Assembly: GCA_000435515.1 (NCBI GenBank)
Contig: FR884180.1
Span: 48,105-86,520, forward strand
DNA: 38,416 nt
Direction of reading: 5' to 3'
Source: Firmicutes bacterium CAG:582
GTDB lineage: Bacteria; Bacillota_I; Bacilli_A; RF39; UBA660
A model generated the notes under the pieces. The model made no database searches. It was not told the origin of the DNA and saw only the letters and a program-made list of their open reading frames with translations. A program made the position numbers and the translations under genes. Below are positions 1-7,834 of this stretch, piece by piece (within the stretch, counting starts at the first letter, position 1; each line of letters opens with the position of its first letter).

Positions 1-70
1 CACTTAACTCCTGATTTTTTCTTATTTTCTCAAATAGATTTCTTCTAATATTATTCTTGTTTTCTAACAT
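1..70 (-). CDS. 5' fragment of an unidentified protein, cut by the window edge
   Basis: An ATG at 70-68 follows a good ribosome binding site (AGAGGTAG, about 3 nt upstream), and the frame stays open for 23 codons to the window edge. The visible peptide is charged and helix-like (MLENKNNIRRNLFEKIRKNQ). It could be the start of a small cytoplasmic or DNA-binding protein, but the fragment is too short to assign. The -10-like TATAAT at 123-128 on the same strand is a plausible promoter. The real extent lies outside the window. Confidence 0.45.
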   Translation of the reverse strand, partial: MLENKNNIRRNLFEKIRKNQELS

Positions 71-224
71 AACTACCTCTTTAAACAACGACTTTCAAAA
101 CAGTCAATCCTTATTAAATTATATTATAAATCATTTTCTTTAACAACAAAAAAGTATTAAAATTGATAATCATTTTGTATAAAACTCTTAGTTAGATAGC
201 ATCAACATAAACAAATACTGCTCA

Positions 225-854
225 TTATTTTTTTTGTTTCGGTTCAAAAGGTGTACAACCATATTTTTCCACAAACTTATTAGTAAGCACAAAACTTAAA
301 TGATGTAATATATACTTAAAATACTCTGTATAATTATTAGACTCGTCACTACTTAAAAAATCTTCTATAGAATTAAATAATCCTAAGTATTTATATTTTA
401 TTTCTTGTACTTCATCTGGAGCGGCACAATCTATTATGCTTCGTTGACTTATTTCTTTAAAATAACCATCCTGAATCATTTTTAAATACATTTTATATGA
501 CGTATCATGTCTCATATCTGCTACAAATAATTTACCTTTATTTGTGATAAGTATTTGCTTTAATGCATTCATCATTTCTACAACTTGTTTTATATTTCCT
601 TGCTCATTGAAAGAAACCCATTCTAAAATGGTAACATAATACTTCGTTTCAGAATAGCATAAAAACCAGTTTGAACTTATCGCTAAAGACTCCGTATCAA
701 TACTGGTGTCATGCAAACGTGCCAAATCTTTCACATCATTTACATTACGAAAGTATTCATCAAATATTTCCGGCGAACACTTTCTTTTAGATATATCTTT
801 TATTCTTTGTATTTTATCTGGATCTATTTCCCTGCCTTTATAAAATTCAACCAT
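225..854 (-). CDS. Hypothetical cytoplasmic protein, 209 aa
   Basis: I do not recognise this family. The ATG at 854 has a strong ribosome binding site (AGAGGTGGAG) just upstream, so the start is firm. The protein has no signal peptide or membrane segment and looks globular, with mixed alpha/beta character: a strand-rich middle (residues about 60-110) and a helical C-terminus ending in a lysine-rich tail. A CAAPDEVQEIKYKYLGLF stretch around residue 145 has no motif I can name. It is a single-gene unit with its own extended -10 promoter. No obvious rho-independent terminator follows it. Function unknown. Confidence 0.75.
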   Translation of the reverse strand: MVEFYKGREIDPDKIQRIKDISKRKCSPEIFDEYFRNVNDVKDLARLHDTSIDTESLAISSNWFLCYSETKYYVTILEWVSFNEQGNIKQVVEMMNALKQILITNKGKLFVADMRHDTSYKMYLKMIQDGYFKEISQRSIIDCAAPDEVQEIKYKYLGLFNSIEDFLSSDESNNYTEYFKYILHHLSFVLTNKFVEKYGCTPFEPKQKK

Positions 855-883
855 TACTCCACCTCTAAAAAAATGATGACGAT

Positions 884-892
884 ATTATATCA
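884..892 (-). promoter_or_regulatory. Extended -10 promoter of the 225-854 gene
   Basis: On the minus strand the sequence reads TGATATAAT, a consensus TATAAT with the TGn extension. It lies about 30 nt upstream of the start codon at 854. No good -35 is present at 17 bp, which is usual for extended -10 promoters. Confidence 0.5.
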
Positions 893-972
893 CATTTTGC
901 CATAAACTTGTTGTAAAAAATTGCTACCAATCTACTTTTTAATTATTTCAGAGTAGTTTTAGAGTAACTAAC

Positions 973-998
973 AAAAAAAAGCACGATATTTCGTGCTT
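973..998 (-). terminator. Rho-independent terminator after tRNA-Arg
   Basis: On the minus strand an 8-bp stem, AAGCACGA/TCGTGCTT with a 4-nt loop (979-998), is followed by a run of eight T. It lies 14 nt beyond the CCA end of the tRNA and would end that transcript. Confidence 0.85.
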
Positions 999-1011
999 AA
1001 TAGACATAAGA

Positions 1012-1088
1012 TGGTGTCCACGACGTGATTCGAACACGTGACCATTCGCTTAGAAGGCGAGTGCTCTATCCAGCTGAGCTACGCAGAC
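1012..1088 (-). tRNA. tRNA-Arg(TCT)
   Basis: A complete cloverleaf can be drawn. The acceptor stem is GTCTGCG/CGTGGAC, followed by discriminator A and an encoded CCA. The D arm begins GCTC with the usual T8-A9. The anticodon stem CTCGC/GCGAA-side carries the loop CTTCTAA (anticodon TCT), and the T arm has TTCGAAT. TCT reads AGA/AGG, the main arginine codons in such AT-rich genomes. The tRNA has its own promoter and terminator. Confidence 0.95.
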
Positions 1089-1117
1089 ACATAGTCACTT
1101 TTTCAAATGACTATTAA

Positions 1118-1146
1118 ATTATAATACAAAAATTTACAAAATGCAA
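1118..1146 (-). promoter_or_regulatory. Promoter of tRNA-Arg
   Basis: On the minus strand TTGCAT (1141-1146), a 17-bp spacer and TATAAT (1118-1123) form a near-consensus housekeeping promoter about 30 nt upstream of the tRNA. Between it and the tRNA lies a short inverted repeat, AGTCA/TGACT. Confidence 0.7.
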
Positions 1147-1149
1147 GCC

Positions 1150-1485
1150 TTATTCAAAAAGAAATGAAAATACAGAATTGAGTAGTTTATCCAACTTTCC
1201 GGCACCTTTAGTTATCATTGTACTAATATTTTCCCCTAATTTGCTAGAATTATTAGAATAATCAACAGTTTCATTAACCAAATAAGCATTGACATCTATT
1301 TCTTTACCATTTTCAACATCACTTTCAAATCTCTTTATTTGTTCCTCAGTATAAAGTGACTTATCACTATATTTTCTTTGAATAAAACCGTTTTGGCCAA
1401 TTGCATAAACACATATAAACATTATAAACAATGCAAATAGTAATCTAAAAAAATATTTACTCTTACTTTTTTTCTTTTCTTCCAT
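1150..1485 (-). CDS. Small membrane-anchored protein downstream of spoIIP, 111 aa
   Basis: The start codon overlaps the spoIIP stop by one base (TAATG), so translation is probably coupled. A lysine-rich cytoplasmic N-terminus (residues 1-10) is followed by one transmembrane helix (about 12-30) and an extracytoplasmic acidic tail with a conserved-looking VENGKEIDVNAYL segment near residue 60. In Bacillus, spoIIP is followed by yqxA (DUF3679), a protein of similar size and layout. This may be a divergent counterpart, but that rests on context and architecture, not on a match I can verify. A role in spore engulfment is inference. Confidence 0.7.
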   Translation of the reverse strand: MEEKKKSKSKYFFRLLFALFIMFICVYAIGQNGFIQRKYSDKSLYTEEQIKRFESDVENGKEIDVNAYLVNETVDYSNNSSKLGENISTMITKGAGKLDKLLNSVFSFLFE

Positions 1486-2306
1486 TATTCATTTATATAA
1501 GACGATAAAGCATTTGCTAAAACACCAATCGTATTATTTACCTCCTCTATTGTATTATCTTGACTTCCTAGTTCAATTAAAATAATGTTACTAGCTAAAT
1601 CTTGATTATAACTACTGTTTTTTCTAACCAATATTCCCCTAGAAAAAGCATTGTTATTATTTTTTATATATTTGTTTATTTCATCACACACCTGATAGTT
1701 TTCTTTATATGTATCATGTTTTCCTCCAACAACAAATAACATTTTGGCATAACTTTTGTCATCAACTTGAGCAGTTGTAAATTCACGTTTTACTGAGTCT
1801 CGATGTAAATCAATATACAAAACTATATTTTCATTCATTTTACTAGTAACTAATTCTCTTGTTATTTTATAAGTGTCTTTATATGCTAAATTCTTAGCTT
1901 TTACTTCTCCAACAATATCTTTTGTTTCTACAGTAGCGTCTATATTATAATTCCTTAATTCTTCTTTTAATTTATTTGCTGCATCAACTACAGATCCACC
2001 ATTATATTCTTCACGATTATGAGTGTTATATATATAAACCTTAGGAAAATCATACTGTAGTTCATTAAATACTGGTTCATCTTTCTTTATAATTTTATTT
2101 GCTTTTTTATAATTTAATCCCATTTTTAAAAGAATTTTTTCTTTATCAATGTCGATTTTAAAATGATTTAATTTACCATCAATTATATATTCTTTAGAAG
2201 TGTTTTTAATCATTAAATTAGCAATAAAGATTGTTGTGACTAAAACCAGTATAAATAGTATGATTTTATAGTTTCTTTTTCTTTTAGTTCTAAATACTTT
2301 TCTCAT
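1485..2306 (-). CDS. spoIIP: SpoIIP, peptidoglycan amidase/endopeptidase of spore engulfment
   Basis: SpoIIP cleaves septal peptidoglycan with SpoIID and SpoIIM during engulfment of the forespore. An N-terminal transmembrane anchor (residues about 13-33) precedes an extracytoplasmic catalytic domain. The family signatures are visible: YIYNTHNREEY (about 91-101) with the first zinc-ligand His96, IDLHRDS (about 165-171) with His168, and a late IELGSQDN segment carrying an acidic residue. The chosen start is the ATG at 2306, preceded by GGTGATAG; an in-frame GTG nine bases upstream overlaps that site and is less likely. About 273 aa, shorter than Bacillus SpoIIP (about 400), mainly in the N-terminal linker. 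The upstream TATACAAT resembles a sigma-E -10, weakly. It shows the organism, or a recent ancestor, sporulates. Confidence 0.9.
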   Translation of the reverse strand: MRKVFRTKRKRNYKIILFILVLVTTIFIANLMIKNTSKEYIIDGKLNHFKIDIDKEKILLKMGLNYKKANKIIKKDEPVFNELQYDFPKVYIYNTHNREEYNGGSVVDAANKLKEELRNYNIDATVETKDIVGEVKAKNLAYKDTYKITRELVTSKMNENIVLYIDLHRDSVKREFTTAQVDDKSYAKMLFVVGGKHDTYKENYQVCDEINKYIKNNNNAFSRGILVRKNSSYNQDLASNIILIELGSQDNTIEEVNNTIGVLANALSSYINE

Positions 2307-2352
2307 CTCTATCACCAGTTATATTGTATAAAATAACTATTGAAAAAAATGT

Positions 2353-2380
2353 AAAAAAAAAGAAGCTATGCAACTTCTTT
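2353..2380 (-). terminator. Terminator overlapping the end of the 2366-3289 gene
   Basis: On the minus strand a 7-bp stem, AAAGAAG/CTTCTTT with an 8-nt loop, runs into a T tract. The stem includes the last codons and the stop codon of the upstream gene. It separates that gene from spoIIP. Confidence 0.7.
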
Positions 2381-3289
2381 AAGTTTTCTAATCGTGTTCT
2401 TTTTTAATTCTTCTAAATATTGTTCTAAATTCATAGATTCTAAATATTTTTCATCAAAAGTAATGCTTTCAACTTCTTCATTACTTATTTCATTTAAAGT
2501 ATCAATTTTATCTATTTCAATTAGTTTTCTAATAAACAATGTTTTACTATTTTTCAAAAGAATACATATGTTTTTAGAAAAGTAACTATTTTCTATATAA
2601 GATGAATCAATATATTTTACAATTAGTATTCTAATTTTTTCTACTCCAAGAGTTTCAAAAGTTTCTTGTTCAAATAATTTAGCTGGTATTCCAAGAGTTT
2701 CAATTAAATTTAAAATTGATGAAAGATTAAAACTAGTTTCTTTTAAAGATTCATTAAAATTTTGAAATGCATCTAGTTTTAATAAATCAACAATAAATTC
2801 CTTTTTAGAAAAACTAAGAGTTTTAAAAATATTTTCAAGTAACTCTCCTTTAAACATTTCTACTCCAGATTTAAGTTCATTATATTTCTCATCTAATATT
2901 TTCTCAGGAATATTTTTATATCCTCGATCAGTAATGATACCATTTCTTTCAACATATCTTATGATATCTTCGCCCATAAACATGATTTTTTTAAAATAAT
3001 TAAAATTATCTTTTCTGTTTTTTATAGTTTCAGTACTATTTAGATATGAAACTATATATGATTTTAGTATTTCATCTGGATATTTAAAAATAGTTTCAAT
3101 AATTATATTTTTAACTGTTTCTATATCAAATCTATTCTTTAATTCTATTATAAAAATTTTTATTAGTTCCTCATTTTCTTGATATTTTCTATATAAATCT
3201 TTATTATCAAGCATGTTTTTTCTTATTTGTTCATCCAAAATGAATTCTGAAAACAACGGATACTTTTTGTCAAAATTATTTTTCTTCAT
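2366..3289 (-). CDS. Hypothetical alpha-helical cytoplasmic protein, about 307 aa
   Basis: I do not recognise the family. The protein is almost entirely helical, rich in Lys, Glu, Ile and Asn, and has no signal peptide, membrane segment or clear catalytic motif. I chose the ATG at 3289 (MKKNNFDKKYPLF) over the one at 3307. The predicted promoter puts transcription initiation near 3309, leaving almost no leader for the first ATG, whereas GATGTGG precedes the second. Both ATGs are in the same frame. The gene lies 39-57 nt beyond the glycine-rich protein gene and may also receive read-through from it. Function unknown. Confidence 0.7.
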   Translation of the reverse strand: MKKNNFDKKYPLFSEFILDEQIRKNMLDNKDLYRKYQENEELIKIFIIELKNRFDIETVKNIIIETIFKYPDEILKSYIVSYLNSTETIKNRKDNFNYFKKIMFMGEDIIRYVERNGIITDRGYKNIPEKILDEKYNELKSGVEMFKGELLENIFKTLSFSKKEFIVDLLKLDAFQNFNESLKETSFNLSSILNLIETLGIPAKLFEQETFETLGVEKIRILIVKYIDSSYIENSYFSKNICILLKNSKTLFIRKLIEIDKIDTLNEISNEEVESITFDEKYLESMNLEQYLEELKKNTIRKLKEVA

Positions 3290-3315
3290 GTAGACCACAT
3301 CTTTCATAGTTAATT

Positions 3316-3344
3316 ATGATATCAAAATGAAAGTTTAAAGTCAA
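3316..3344 (-). promoter_or_regulatory. Promoter of the 2366-3289 gene
   Basis: On the minus strand TTGACT (3339-3344), a 17-bp spacer and TATCAT with a TGA extension (3316-3321) form a good housekeeping promoter. It begins immediately after the stop codon of the preceding gene and helps decide the start codon of the next. Confidence 0.6.
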
Positions 3345-3346
3345 AT

Positions 3347-5557
3347 TTATGAGACATTTACTAATGTAATACGTGCATATCCATTACCTTGTTTTGAACA
3401 ATTTTCTTTTGGTGTTGCACTCGTACATGTGGTTGAAATTGTTTTGGTTGATATATCCTTAGATTCTTGACAGTTATAGCAGTACATCGCCTTATTTGAT
3501 AAAAGTGAATTGCCGATATATCCAGAACCACCAGCAGCGGATCCACCCCAAGAAGCACCACCTCCATAGAAGCCACCTCCACCTCCTGAAGAAATATTAA
3601 CAGTATTTGTTACTTTAGAACCTCCTCCTATTCCAAATTTTCCATTAAGCCATGATGCCGGATTATTGCCATATAAGTTTCCTCCACCAGAACCTCCACT
3701 ACTTTGAGAACCAGCTGTAGGGTTAAAGTTTATTGTATTACCATTAGTATAATTTTTACTTGTCGTTGTACCAATATAACCTCCACCAGAGCCTCCATGA
3801 TCTTCTATTTTCCACCAAGTACAAGCTCCGCCTCCGCCTCCAGCTACTATTAGAATACTATTTTTTTGATCCTTCAAATTAGAAATTAAACCACTTATAT
3901 TTGATATATGTGTAGAACCTCCTCCTGAACTATATATCATGTAATGATCACCAATATTCAGAGTTTTTACTGCACCTCCATTTGGATATGCGAAAACCTC
4001 ACCAGTTTCTTTACTAGTATTGATGTTTTTTCCTTTTTCTCCAACATAAATAAATAATTTATCACCCTTTATTAGTTGAATATCACCACTTGAATAACCA
4101 CCATATCCTCCATGATAAGTTGTTGAATCTGTTGCACCCTGTGCTCCCCAAATTTCCAATTTATAAGTTCCTGTTGTTGGTGCTATAAATGCTTGTTCAT
4201 CTCCAGTATATTCATATTTCCAAATATGTCCAGCTGAATAATCATTTTTCTCTGTTCTTTCTAATTTGCTAATATTTAATTTGCAAGTAATAGATTTAGC
4301 TTTTAAATTTGGGATAGAACTGCTAATTATCTCTTGTGCAACAATCATATTTTCTTTAGAATTTATATTTTTTTTAACAGATATCTGAGTAATACGTGCA
4401 TATCCGTTTCCGGACTTTGCACAAGCAGTTGTTGGTGTTTCACTTACGCATGTTGTTGAAATGGTTTTTATATCTATTTCGGATGATTCTAAGCAATTAT
4501 AACAATACATGATCTTGTCTTTTAAAAGGGTGCTTCCAATATAACCTGAACCGCCAGCACCTGAACCGCCCCAAGACGCACCACCTCCATAGAATCCACC
4601 ACCTCCGCCTCCAGATACATTTGTTGTGGATGTTGTTACGCTCGTTCCTCCACCTAATCCAAACACTCCGTTTAGCCATCCAGTTGCATTATGTCCGTCA
4701 AGGTTTCCTCCTCCCGTTCCACCAGATCTTTGGTCTCCTCCTGTTGGATTATTGTTAATAACACTTCCGTTGGGAAAGTTTGTTGTTGTAGCACCGCCTT
4801 TAACTCCTCCACCTGAACCACCATGATCATTATATCCCCAGTACGTTGAGGTTCCACCTCCACCTCCAGCAACCATCACAATATTATTTTTTGTATTATA
4901 GAGGTCTGATATTAAGCCTTGTTTATTAGAAATATGCGTAGAACCTCCTCCTGAGCTATACGTTAATTTTAAAGTACTTAAAGAGTTTAACTTAACTGCT
5001 CCACCATTTGGGTATGATGAAAACTGTCCAACGTTTGTATCTGTAACCAATTTTTTACCTTTTTCTCCAACATATACATAAAGTCTATCTCCTTTTGAGA
5101 GTTTTATTTCTCCAACAGAATAACCACCATATCCTCCATGATAAGTTGTTGAATCTGTTGCACCTTGGGCTCCCCATGTTTCAAGTTTATATACAGCATC
5201 TTCTATAGTTGTAAATACTTGTTCTCCTCCGGTATAATCAAATTCCAAGGTGTTTCCAGTTGTATTATCGTCAATGGTACAGTTGACAAAAGTATTCGCA
5301 TCATAATCGGTTGAATCATTTATTATTTCATAGTCAACTGTGCCATTTATATTTCCTTCTATAGTGAAAGAATCTTTATTTGAATTTATACCTTCAACTT
5401 CATTACCATTTACCTTTATAGAATGGAAATAGACATTAAAATTACTTAAATTTTCTACTATACTATTTTTACCATATATGTTAAAAGTTACATTATATGC
5501 TGCATATCCTATTACCATAAATAAAACTACTATTATAAGTATTGTCGTTTTCTTCAT
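3347..5557 (-). CDS. Large surface protein with two glycine-rich domains, 736 aa
   Basis: The N-terminus has a hydrophobic signal/anchor (residues about 4-20). A roughly 85-residue module follows that also opens the proteins at 5669, 18119 and 20451 (INDSTDYDANTFVNC is its hallmark end). Two copies of a glycine-rich domain follow, at about 106-390 and 450-733. Each starts with an F/YxYTGxEQxF beta segment and W-G-A-Q-G, is dense in GGGG runs, and ends in a four-cysteine tail (MYCYNC...TTC...C...NGYARIT). This resembles the Gly_rich family (PF12810). The cysteines could form extracellular disulfides. No LPxTG motif is visible, so attachment is probably by the N-terminal helix. The ribosome binding site is weak. 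The promoter and both ends are near-identical to the next gene. Ligand unknown. Confidence 0.85.
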   Translation of the reverse strand: MKKTTILIIVVLFMVIGYAAYNVTFNIYGKNSIVENLSNFNVYFHSIKVNGNEVEGINSNKDSFTIEGNINGTVDYEIINDSTDYDANTFVNCTIDDNTTGNTLEFDYTGGEQVFTTIEDAVYKLETWGAQGATDSTTYHGGYGGYSVGEIKLSKGDRLYVYVGEKGKKLVTDTNVGQFSSYPNGGAVKLNSLSTLKLTYSSGGGSTHISNKQGLISDLYNTKNNIVMVAGGGGGTSTYWGYNDHGGSGGGVKGGATTTNFPNGSVINNNPTGGDQRSGGTGGGNLDGHNATGWLNGVFGLGGGTSVTTSTTNVSGGGGGGFYGGGASWGGSGAGGSGYIGSTLLKDKIMYCYNCLESSEIDIKTISTTCVSETPTTACAKSGNGYARITQISVKKNINSKENMIVAQEIISSSIPNLKAKSITCKLNISKLERTEKNDYSAGHIWKYEYTGDEQAFIAPTTGTYKLEIWGAQGATDSTTYHGGYGGYSSGDIQLIKGDKLFIYVGEKGKNINTSKETGEVFAYPNGGAVKTLNIGDHYMIYSSGGGSTHISNISGLISNLKDQKNSILIVAGGGGGACTWWKIEDHGGSGGGYIGTTTSKNYTNGNTINFNPTAGSQSSGGSGGGNLYGNNPASWLNGKFGIGGGSKVTNTVNISSGGGGGFYGGGASWGGSAAGGSGYIGNSLLSNKAMYCYNCQESKDISTKTISTTCTSATPKENCSKQGNGYARITLVNVS
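3358..3490. repeat. Direct repeat copy 1 (3' end of glycine-rich gene)
   Basis: This 133-bp stretch matches 5680-5812 at all but one position that I can see. It encodes the four-cysteine tail of the glycine-rich domain. The tail encoded around 4388-4510 in the same gene is far more diverged, so the near-identity is between genes, as expected from recent duplication or gene conversion. Confidence 0.9.
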
Positions 5558-5640
5558 TTTGTATCATCTATCTTTCTATTTCTATTTTAGAATACCCTAT
5601 CTAGGTTTTCAAGTCGTTTTAAAAATTTTTGCAAAAAAAA
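5492..5640. repeat. Direct repeat copy 1 (5' end and promoter of glycine-rich gene)
   Basis: About 149 bp covering the promoter, leader and first 22 codons. It is nearly identical to 6704-6853, with only a few substitutions and a one-base shift in the leader. Confidence 0.9.
5584..5612 (-). promoter_or_regulatory. Promoter of the 736-aa glycine-rich protein
   Basis: On the minus strand TTGAAA (5607-5612), a 17-bp spacer and TAAAAT (5584-5589) form a housekeeping promoter about 27 nt upstream of the ATG at 5557. It is part of the duplicated block, so both glycine-rich genes should be expressed together. Confidence 0.7.
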
Positions 5641-5661
5641 AATATGCATTTTGTTTTGCAT
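5633..5661 (-). terminator. Terminator after the 366-aa glycine-rich gene
   Basis: On the minus strand a 5-bp stem, ATGCA/TGCAT with an 8-nt A-rich loop, is followed by a run of T. It lies just past the stop codon at 5669 and separates the two duplicated transcription units. Confidence 0.65.
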
Positions 5662-5668
5662 AACTTTT

Positions 5669-6769
5669 TTATTTTATACTTACTAATGTAATACGTGCGT
5701 ATCCATTACCTTGTTTTGAACAATTTTCTTTTGGTGTTGCACTCGTACATGTGGTTGAAATTGTTTTGGTTGATATATCCTTAGATTCTTGACAGTTATA
5801 GCAGTACATCGCTTTTTCTGTTAGAAGTGAATTACCGATGTAGCCGGATCCACCTCCTCCTGTTGCTCCACAGTTTCCTCCGCCTCCGTAAAAGCCTCCG
5901 CCTCCACTTCCTCCCCATGTAGATGTACTTCCACCTTTACCAAAGGAGCCATTTTCACCTCCACAGCTTCCTGTTGAACCTCCACTATTTTGGCTTCCTC
6001 CAGTTCCAGCCGTATACTTTCCAGCATCAATGGTTAATCGTGTTCCTGTTCCTCCCATGTAACCACCAGCATGTCCACCGGTTCCATTCCAGCCCGTGTA
6101 ATATGTAGATGCACCTCCGCCTCCAGAAACTATTAATATTTCATCTAAATTATTTTTTAAAGCTGATAAGTCTGATTCAGTTAACAATATATGTGTCGAT
6201 CCTCCACCGGATCCTCCTTGAACTGGACTTGCACCATAACTAGCTCCTCCATTTGGATAAGAAGTAAAGTTTCCGTAACCTCCTGGACCATTTTGGCCTA
6301 CATATATATATAAATTCGTATTATTTTTTAGTTGAACAAATCCTATAGAATATCCACCATAACCACCAAAATAAGTTGAATTAACACTATATCCTTGCCC
6401 TCCCCACGTCTCTAATTTATATGTCCCTGTTGTTGGAACTGTAAATGTTTGTTCTCCTCCTGTATAATCAAAATCCCAAGATTGACTAACATCACAACTA
6501 AGATAAGCCTCTGTATCATATTCTGTTGAATCATTTATTACATCTACACTTATATCTCCATTAACATCATTTATTGTAAATTCATCTTTTGTATTATTTA
6601 TTCCACTTATTTCTTTTCCATTTAATTTTAGATTAGATAGATATACATTAAAATCACTTAGGTTTTCTGCTAACTTTCCATTTCCATATATATTTATTGT
6701 TGTATTATATGCTGCATATCCTATTACCATAAATAAAACTACTATTATAAGTATTGTCGTTTTCTTCAT
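5669..6769 (-). CDS. Surface protein with one glycine-rich domain, 366 aa
   Basis: This is the shorter paralog of the 736-aa protein. The first 20 residues are identical to those of its neighbour (signal/anchor helix). The shared N-terminal module ends near residue 92 with INDSTEYDTEAYLSC. A single Gly_rich-like domain (about 95-363) opens with FDYTGGEQTF and W-G-G-Q-G and ends in the same four-cysteine tail. The middle has diverged strongly while the two ends stay near-identical in DNA. It has its own promoter and terminator, so it is an independent unit. Extracellular by architecture; binding partner unknown. Confidence 0.85.
   Translation of the reverse strand: MKKTTILIIVVLFMVIGYAAYNTTINIYGNGKLAENLSDFNVYLSNLKLNGKEISGINNTKDEFTINDVNGDISVDVINDSTEYDTEAYLSCDVSQSWDFDYTGGEQTFTVPTTGTYKLETWGGQGYSVNSTYFGGYGGYSIGFVQLKNNTNLYIYVGQNGPGGYGNFTSYPNGGASYGASPVQGGSGGGSTHILLTESDLSALKNNLDEILIVSGGGGASTYYTGWNGTGGHAGGYMGGTGTRLTIDAGKYTAGTGGSQNSGGSTGSCGGENGSFGKGGSTSTWGGSGGGGFYGGGGNCGATGGGGSGYIGNSLLTEKAMYCYNCQESKDISTKTISTTCTSATPKENCSKQGNGYARITLVSIK
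5680..5812. repeat. Direct repeat copy 2 (3' end of glycine-rich gene)
   Basis: Partner of 3358-3490, in the same orientation, offset by 2322 bp and with one visible mismatch. It encodes the last 44 residues of the 366-aa protein. Confidence 0.9.
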
Positions 6770-6853
6770 TTTTGCATCATCTATCTTTCTATTTCTATTT
6801 TAGGATACCCTATCTAGGTTTTCAAGTCGTTTTAAAAATTTTTGTAAAAAAAA
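6704..6853. repeat. Direct repeat copy 2 (5' end and promoter of glycine-rich gene)
   Basis: Partner of 5492-5640. The similarity runs through the coding start, leader, -10 and -35, and stops where the terminator of dut begins. Confidence 0.9.
6797..6825 (-). promoter_or_regulatory. Promoter of the 366-aa glycine-rich protein
   Basis: On the minus strand TTGAAA (6820-6825), a 17-bp spacer and TAAAAT (6797-6802), the duplicate of the element at 5584-5612. It lies about 28 nt upstream of the ATG at 6769. Confidence 0.7.
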
Positions 6854-6873
6854 GAAGTTTTTTCAAACCTCTT
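6846..6873 (-). terminator. Terminator of the nrdD-nrdG-dut operon
   Basis: On the minus strand a 9-bp stem, AAGAGGTTT/AAACTTCTT with one G-T pair and a GAAA loop, is followed by a T run. The 5' arm touches the stop codon of dut at 6872. Confidence 0.85.
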
Positions 6874-7333
6874 AAGCACTTGTTGAACCAAATCCACCAA
6901 GTCTAGTTCCAGTTGCCTGATCATCATCAACTATCAAGAACTTTTGAAAAATAACTTGTCCAACGGCATCTCCTTTTTTAATAATTACATCTTCATCACT
7001 CATGTTAAAGAATGCAAACATGAATTCTCCATCATTATCTGGATTTCCATAATAATCCGCATCAATTACTCCAACACCATTTGCAAGTACTAAATGTTTT
7101 TTTCCTGGATTACTTGATCTATTAGCTAGCATATACCATTCATCGTCCATACAATATGCTTTTAATCCTGTATGAATTAATGTTGGCTTACAACCATTTT
7201 TAAATGGTGGAATTATTGTGTCCTCTGCTGCTTCAACATCATAACCAGCACTTCTAGCTGTCTTTCTAATTGGGATATTAATATTCTTATTTTCCCACCC
7301 TTTAGCTACTTCAAAGCCTCTTACTTTTTCCAT
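6872..7333 (-). CDS. dut: dUTP diphosphatase (trimeric dUTPase)
   Basis: Hydrolyses dUTP to dUMP and pyrophosphate, keeping uracil out of DNA and feeding thymidylate synthesis. The five dUTPase motifs are present: SAGYDVEA (about 28-35), RSS (about 72-74), a long motif 3 around NGVGVIDADYYGN (about 85-97) with the Asp that activates water, GDAVGQ (about 121-126), and C-terminal RLGGFGST. At 153 aa it fits the family. It starts one base after the nrdG stop and ends the nrdD-nrdG-dut operon, a sensible pairing because NrdD acts on nucleoside triphosphates and therefore produces dUTP directly. Motif 3 carries a short extra segment (DNDGE) after the core. Confidence 0.92.
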   Translation of the reverse strand: MEKVRGFEVAKGWENKNINIPIRKTARSAGYDVEAAEDTIIPPFKNGCKPTLIHTGLKAYCMDDEWYMLANRSSNPGKKHLVLANGVGVIDADYYGNPDNDGEFMFAFFNMSDEDVIIKKGDAVGQVIFQKFLIVDDDQATGTRLGGFGSTSA

Positions 7334-7334
7334 T

Positions 7335-7832
7335 TTATTTTTCCTTCCATAAAACTACTTTACCTTGTTTTTTCGATTTTTGAATGTCTATGACTCTTTG
7401 ATTAGATGACCCACGCCACTCCAATCTAAAGTCATGAAGTTCATCCATATATCTTCCATCAACTAAAACATCTAGGTATTTCATTATTTCTTTATCTTTT
7501 AAATCTTCATAAAGGAATCCACTCCAAGCCCAAAGATCTTTTTTAGGGAATCTTTCTTTAAACATCTTGGCAAGCTTAGTTACTCCTTCAATATTTTTAG
7601 GATGCATTGGCTCTCCACCTAAAATGGATAATCCTTGTATATACTCTTTTTCACACAAATCTAAGATAAAATTAATCTTTTCATCATTAAATTCACCTTT
7701 GCCTCCAGTAAAGCTGTGAGTTTCTGGATTAAAACAATTTTTGCAGCTAAATACACAACCTTGTACAAATACAGAAACTCTTACTCCTGGACCATTTGAT
7801 ATATCCATTTTTCTAATTGTGTTATATCTCAT
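7335..7832 (-). CDS. nrdG: Anaerobic ribonucleotide reductase activating protein (radical SAM)
   Basis: NrdG uses a [4Fe-4S] cluster and S-adenosylmethionine to install the glycyl radical on NrdD. The radical-SAM cluster motif CxxxCxxC is Cys26, Cys30 and Cys33 (CVFSCKNC). GGEP follows near residue 72, and a DVLVDGRY segment lies near residue 121, typical of the family. At 165 aa it has the usual size. Its start lies two bases beyond the nrdD stop, with the ribosome binding site inside the end of nrdD, so the two are translationally coupled. Confidence 0.95.
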   Translation of the reverse strand: MRYNTIRKMDISNGPGVRVSVFVQGCVFSCKNCFNPETHSFTGGKGEFNDEKINFILDLCEKEYIQGLSILGGEPMHPKNIEGVTKLAKMFKERFPKKDLWAWSGFLYEDLKDKEIMKYLDVLVDGRYMDELHDFRLEWRGSSNQRVIDIQKSKKQGKVVLWKEK

Positions 7833-7834
7833 GA

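Noticed and set aside
164..178. Fur-box-like sequence TGATAATCATTTTGT
   Set aside because: Only the left half matches the 7-1-7 consensus well, and it lies upstream of the likely -35, not across it. In 30% GC DNA this is expected by chance.
4497..4872. Overlapping open frames inside the glycine-rich gene, on both strands
   Set aside because: The GGN-rich sequence keeps other frames open (Pro-rich antisense, Val/Glu-rich). None has a start site, and the main frame has signal, domains and cysteine pattern.
3347..6853. Insertion sequence or mobile element explaining the duplicated ends
   Set aside because: The repeats are direct, include promoter and coding sequence, and no transposase, terminal inverted repeat or target duplication is visible.
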